Positions 62,257-64,000 of a stretch of DNA of 64,000 nucleotides are shown in pieces. Every line of letters begins with the position of its first letter. The first letter of the stretch is position 1. This DNA comes from Hortaea werneckii (Eukaryota > Ascomycota > Dothideomycetes > Mycosphaerellales > Teratosphaeriaceae): assembly GCA_037044905.1 (NCBI GenBank), contig JBAOKB010000166.1:372001-436000 (forward strand). Direction: 5' to 3'. Made by a program: the position numbers and the translations under genes. The notes beneath the pieces were generated by a model that had not been told where the DNA came from, ran no database searches, and worked only from the letters and a program-made list of their open reading frames with translations.

Positions 62257-64000
62257 CTACAACTTCTCGAGCAAAATCCTCGCGCCAGCATTTCCTTTGG
62301 CGCCATCCACCTTTCTCTTCTTCCCCTTCTGCTCTCCATCGACAGCTTCTTGCTGTGTTTCGCGCCGTCACCATTGGCCGCCTTCTCGATCTGCTTCTTG
62401 CCCTTCTTCAGAGCGGCTTTGACTTCCTTGGCCACAGCCTCTGGCACGTCTTCGCTCTCAAGCAGCGCTACGACGGTGAACGAAGATGGACTTGTAGCCC
62501 ATCCTACGAGATGGTCCTTGATGACAGGGTACAGTGTCTCGGCGAACCGAGCCTCGGCTCTACCAGTTTCGTTGTCTTCGAGGCCGGATCGAAGTTGCCG
62601 CCCAGCACGAGCGTCTTCAACATCCTTCCCGCAGCAGGGTTATGCACGATGTGTTCAGCCTCTGAGGGGTCACCAGCGGCCAGCTGGGCAACAGCTGATT
62701 TCGCTTCCTGGCGTTGGGACGTCGTCTGTTCAGTCGAGGCCTCCAACAAGGTCTCGGTGATGCACTGGCAGCCGAAGGAACTCTGGACAAGATTCTCGGC
62801 GCGCTTGGTGGTGAGTTCAAGAAGAGTCGGGGCCAGGTACTCCAGTAGACCCTTCTTCCTAAGCTCTGGTGCTTTCTTTGACGTGTTCTCTCTAATGGCG
62901 TGGATCTCGTCGATAAGGGCTTTGTCCTGGTCGTTTACCAGCCACTTTGCCGCACCCACAAGAGGGAACAAGGCGGGAATGCGCGCGGTGAGGTGGGAGA
63001 CAACACCTTCTAACCTGTCCAGTCTCTGCGTCTCGTCTTCGATTCCTTGTCCCAGCAGCTCGTGGAAGATGGCCTTGCCAGACATCTTGACATCGTCCGG
63101 CACGTCAAGACCAGTGACCAGAACCATCTTGGCGTATGGATCAAAAGCCATCATTTCTACCGTATCCTTGAAACATCTCATGATCACCTTCCTGTCTTTG
63201 GCACTGCCCCATGCCAGAGCAAGACAGACGAGACGGCTTCCAGACTTCGTGAAAGCTAGGTTGCGGAACAGATCGCCGCCGCCGCTGGCATCTGTGCTCT
63301 CTTTCGCCTCGCTCTTCGTCTCGATGTCGCTCTTCAGGAGCTCCAAAAACTCGTTGTGCTCTGCCGTGCCGGACGGTATGGCGAGGAAATACTGCAGCAT
63401 GGCATCATGGAGCATAGTGAACCCAGTCATCTTCTTCTGCAGAAGGCTGTTGATCATCTGCCAGCAGTGCTGCATAATCGGCTTCCTCTTTCGGGACTCT
63501 GCTCTAGAATTTTGGGTAGGTCTGCCGTGTCAACTGCTTTGGCGGCATTGAGATCCTTGTTGGCAATCGCAAACTCTGTGCCATACCACTCACGCAGCAT
63601 GACCGCTCTCTGCTGTGTCGTAGCAATCTGACGGTATACATCGTCCACGATCCAGCCTGCTTCCGGATGGTAGATCAGTCTCTTGATGTGGCCGTAGAAC
63701 TCTGGTACGATGATGTTTCTGATCTGCTGATCGCCCTCGACGACCATCTTCGCGACCAAGAATTTGCCATATCGACTCTCCATCAACGTTCTGATGTCGC
63801 CGCGCAGCTCTTCCACAATCATGCGCCGTTGTTCCTGATTTGCGTACTTGAGCGCGCATTGAATCACTCTGACACTGTCATGCTTGAACACAAAATCGCG
63901 GCAGCGGCCATTGATGATGGTGAATAGCTCCTCAACGAGTTCCTTGCGCTCTTCCTTTGGGACGTGTGATTTCCGGCGCAATCTTTCCCAGATCTTCTTG
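62257..64000 (-). CDS. PUF6: PUF6-type Pumilio/CPL-domain protein, 3' part, three apparent frameshifts
   Basis: Partial gene running off the right edge; the first residues seen are KKIWERLRRKSHV. Puf6/PUM3 proteins are nucleolar Pumilio-repeat RNA-binding factors for 60S ribosome biogenesis (and ASH1 mRNA control in yeast). Visible are Pumilio-type repeats (HDSVRVIQCALKYANQEQRR, RYGKFLVAKMV, EAGWIVDDVYRQIAT), RKRKPIMQHCWQMI, then the CPL domain with SGSRLVCLALAWGSAKDRK, FDPYAKMVLVTGLDVPDD and WATSPSSFTVVALLESEDV. The true C-terminus is basic and ends ARILLEKL at 62257. Frames change at GGG 63493-63495, TTT 62567-62569 and TTT 62358-62360 (plus strand), each repaired by one base. Nothing can be said about its start. 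Confidence 0.85.

Noticed and set aside
28294..63510. Programmed ribosomal frameshifting as a genome-wide system
   Set aside because: No common slippery heptamer or downstream structure. The sites are simply homopolymers of any base, and genes up to 25.6 kb show none.

Overview
The window is nuclear DNA of a filamentous ascomycete, most likely a Dothideomycete (Capnodiales/Mycosphaerellales type). This rests on the gene set (COT1-type NDR kinase, CYP504, fungal 2EXR/F-box-like proteins, a CsbD-like small stress protein, fungal GPI-anchored proteins), on short 50-113 bp GT-AG introns often carrying a CTAAC- or CTGAC-like branch site, and on compact intergenic spaces. The species assignment is inference. 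No rRNA, convincing tRNA, CRISPR array, intact transposon or virus was seen.

Layout. 0.5-10.8 kb holds housekeeping genes: TIM44 (-) and mitochondrial uS11m (+) share a promoter, COT1/CBK1 kinase (+) and RPB12 (-) converge, and RPB12 and NAR1 (+) share a promoter. 11-20 kb holds an acyltransferase-3 membrane protein, a PLC-like phosphodiesterase, a WHIM/PHD chromatin protein (-) and a ferroportin-type transporter. 20-25.6 kb is a catabolic cluster: homogentisate 1,2-dioxygenase (-) and fumarylacetoacetase (+) diverge from one promoter, and a CYP504 P450 (+) that probably feeds the pathway follows. 25.8-51.6 kb holds two 2EXR/F-box-like genes, a Mob-family protein, LEO1, ARF1, an MFS transporter, a DLH/NTF2-like fusion, an RBR E3 ligase, a CsbD-like gene, MED16, an Hst3/Hst4-type sirtuin and a PPPDE peptidase. 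52.8-64 kb holds a large fungal protein of unknown function, a degenerate ~100-bp tandem repeat, an amino-acid permease, two GPI-anchored surface proteins and the 3' part of PUF6, which runs off the window edge.

The main technical result is that from about 26 kb to the right edge most long genes are interrupted by apparent single-base losses inside short homopolymer runs. There are at least 16 sites: three each in the sirtuin and PUF6, two in MED16, two in one F-box-like gene, and one each in Mob, LEO1, MFS, RBR, the second F-box-like gene, PPPDE and the small GPI protein. None was found in the first 25.6 kb. In each case restoring one base rejoins two frames with family-typical sequence. The pattern fits homopolymer undercalling in the assembly much better than gene decay. 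Coordinates given for those genes span the whole inferred locus. Protein lengths are computed from coordinates, allowing for the missing bases.

Biologically, the strongest functional unit is the HGD-FAH-CYP504 set, a phenylalanine/tyrosine/phenylacetate degradation module. Its divergent promoter contains a CGG-N10-CCG palindrome of the kind bound by Zn2Cys6 regulators. The least explained items are the tandem repeat at 55.6-56.0 kb and the 879/898-residue protein, whose C-terminus resembles a HicA-like fold.
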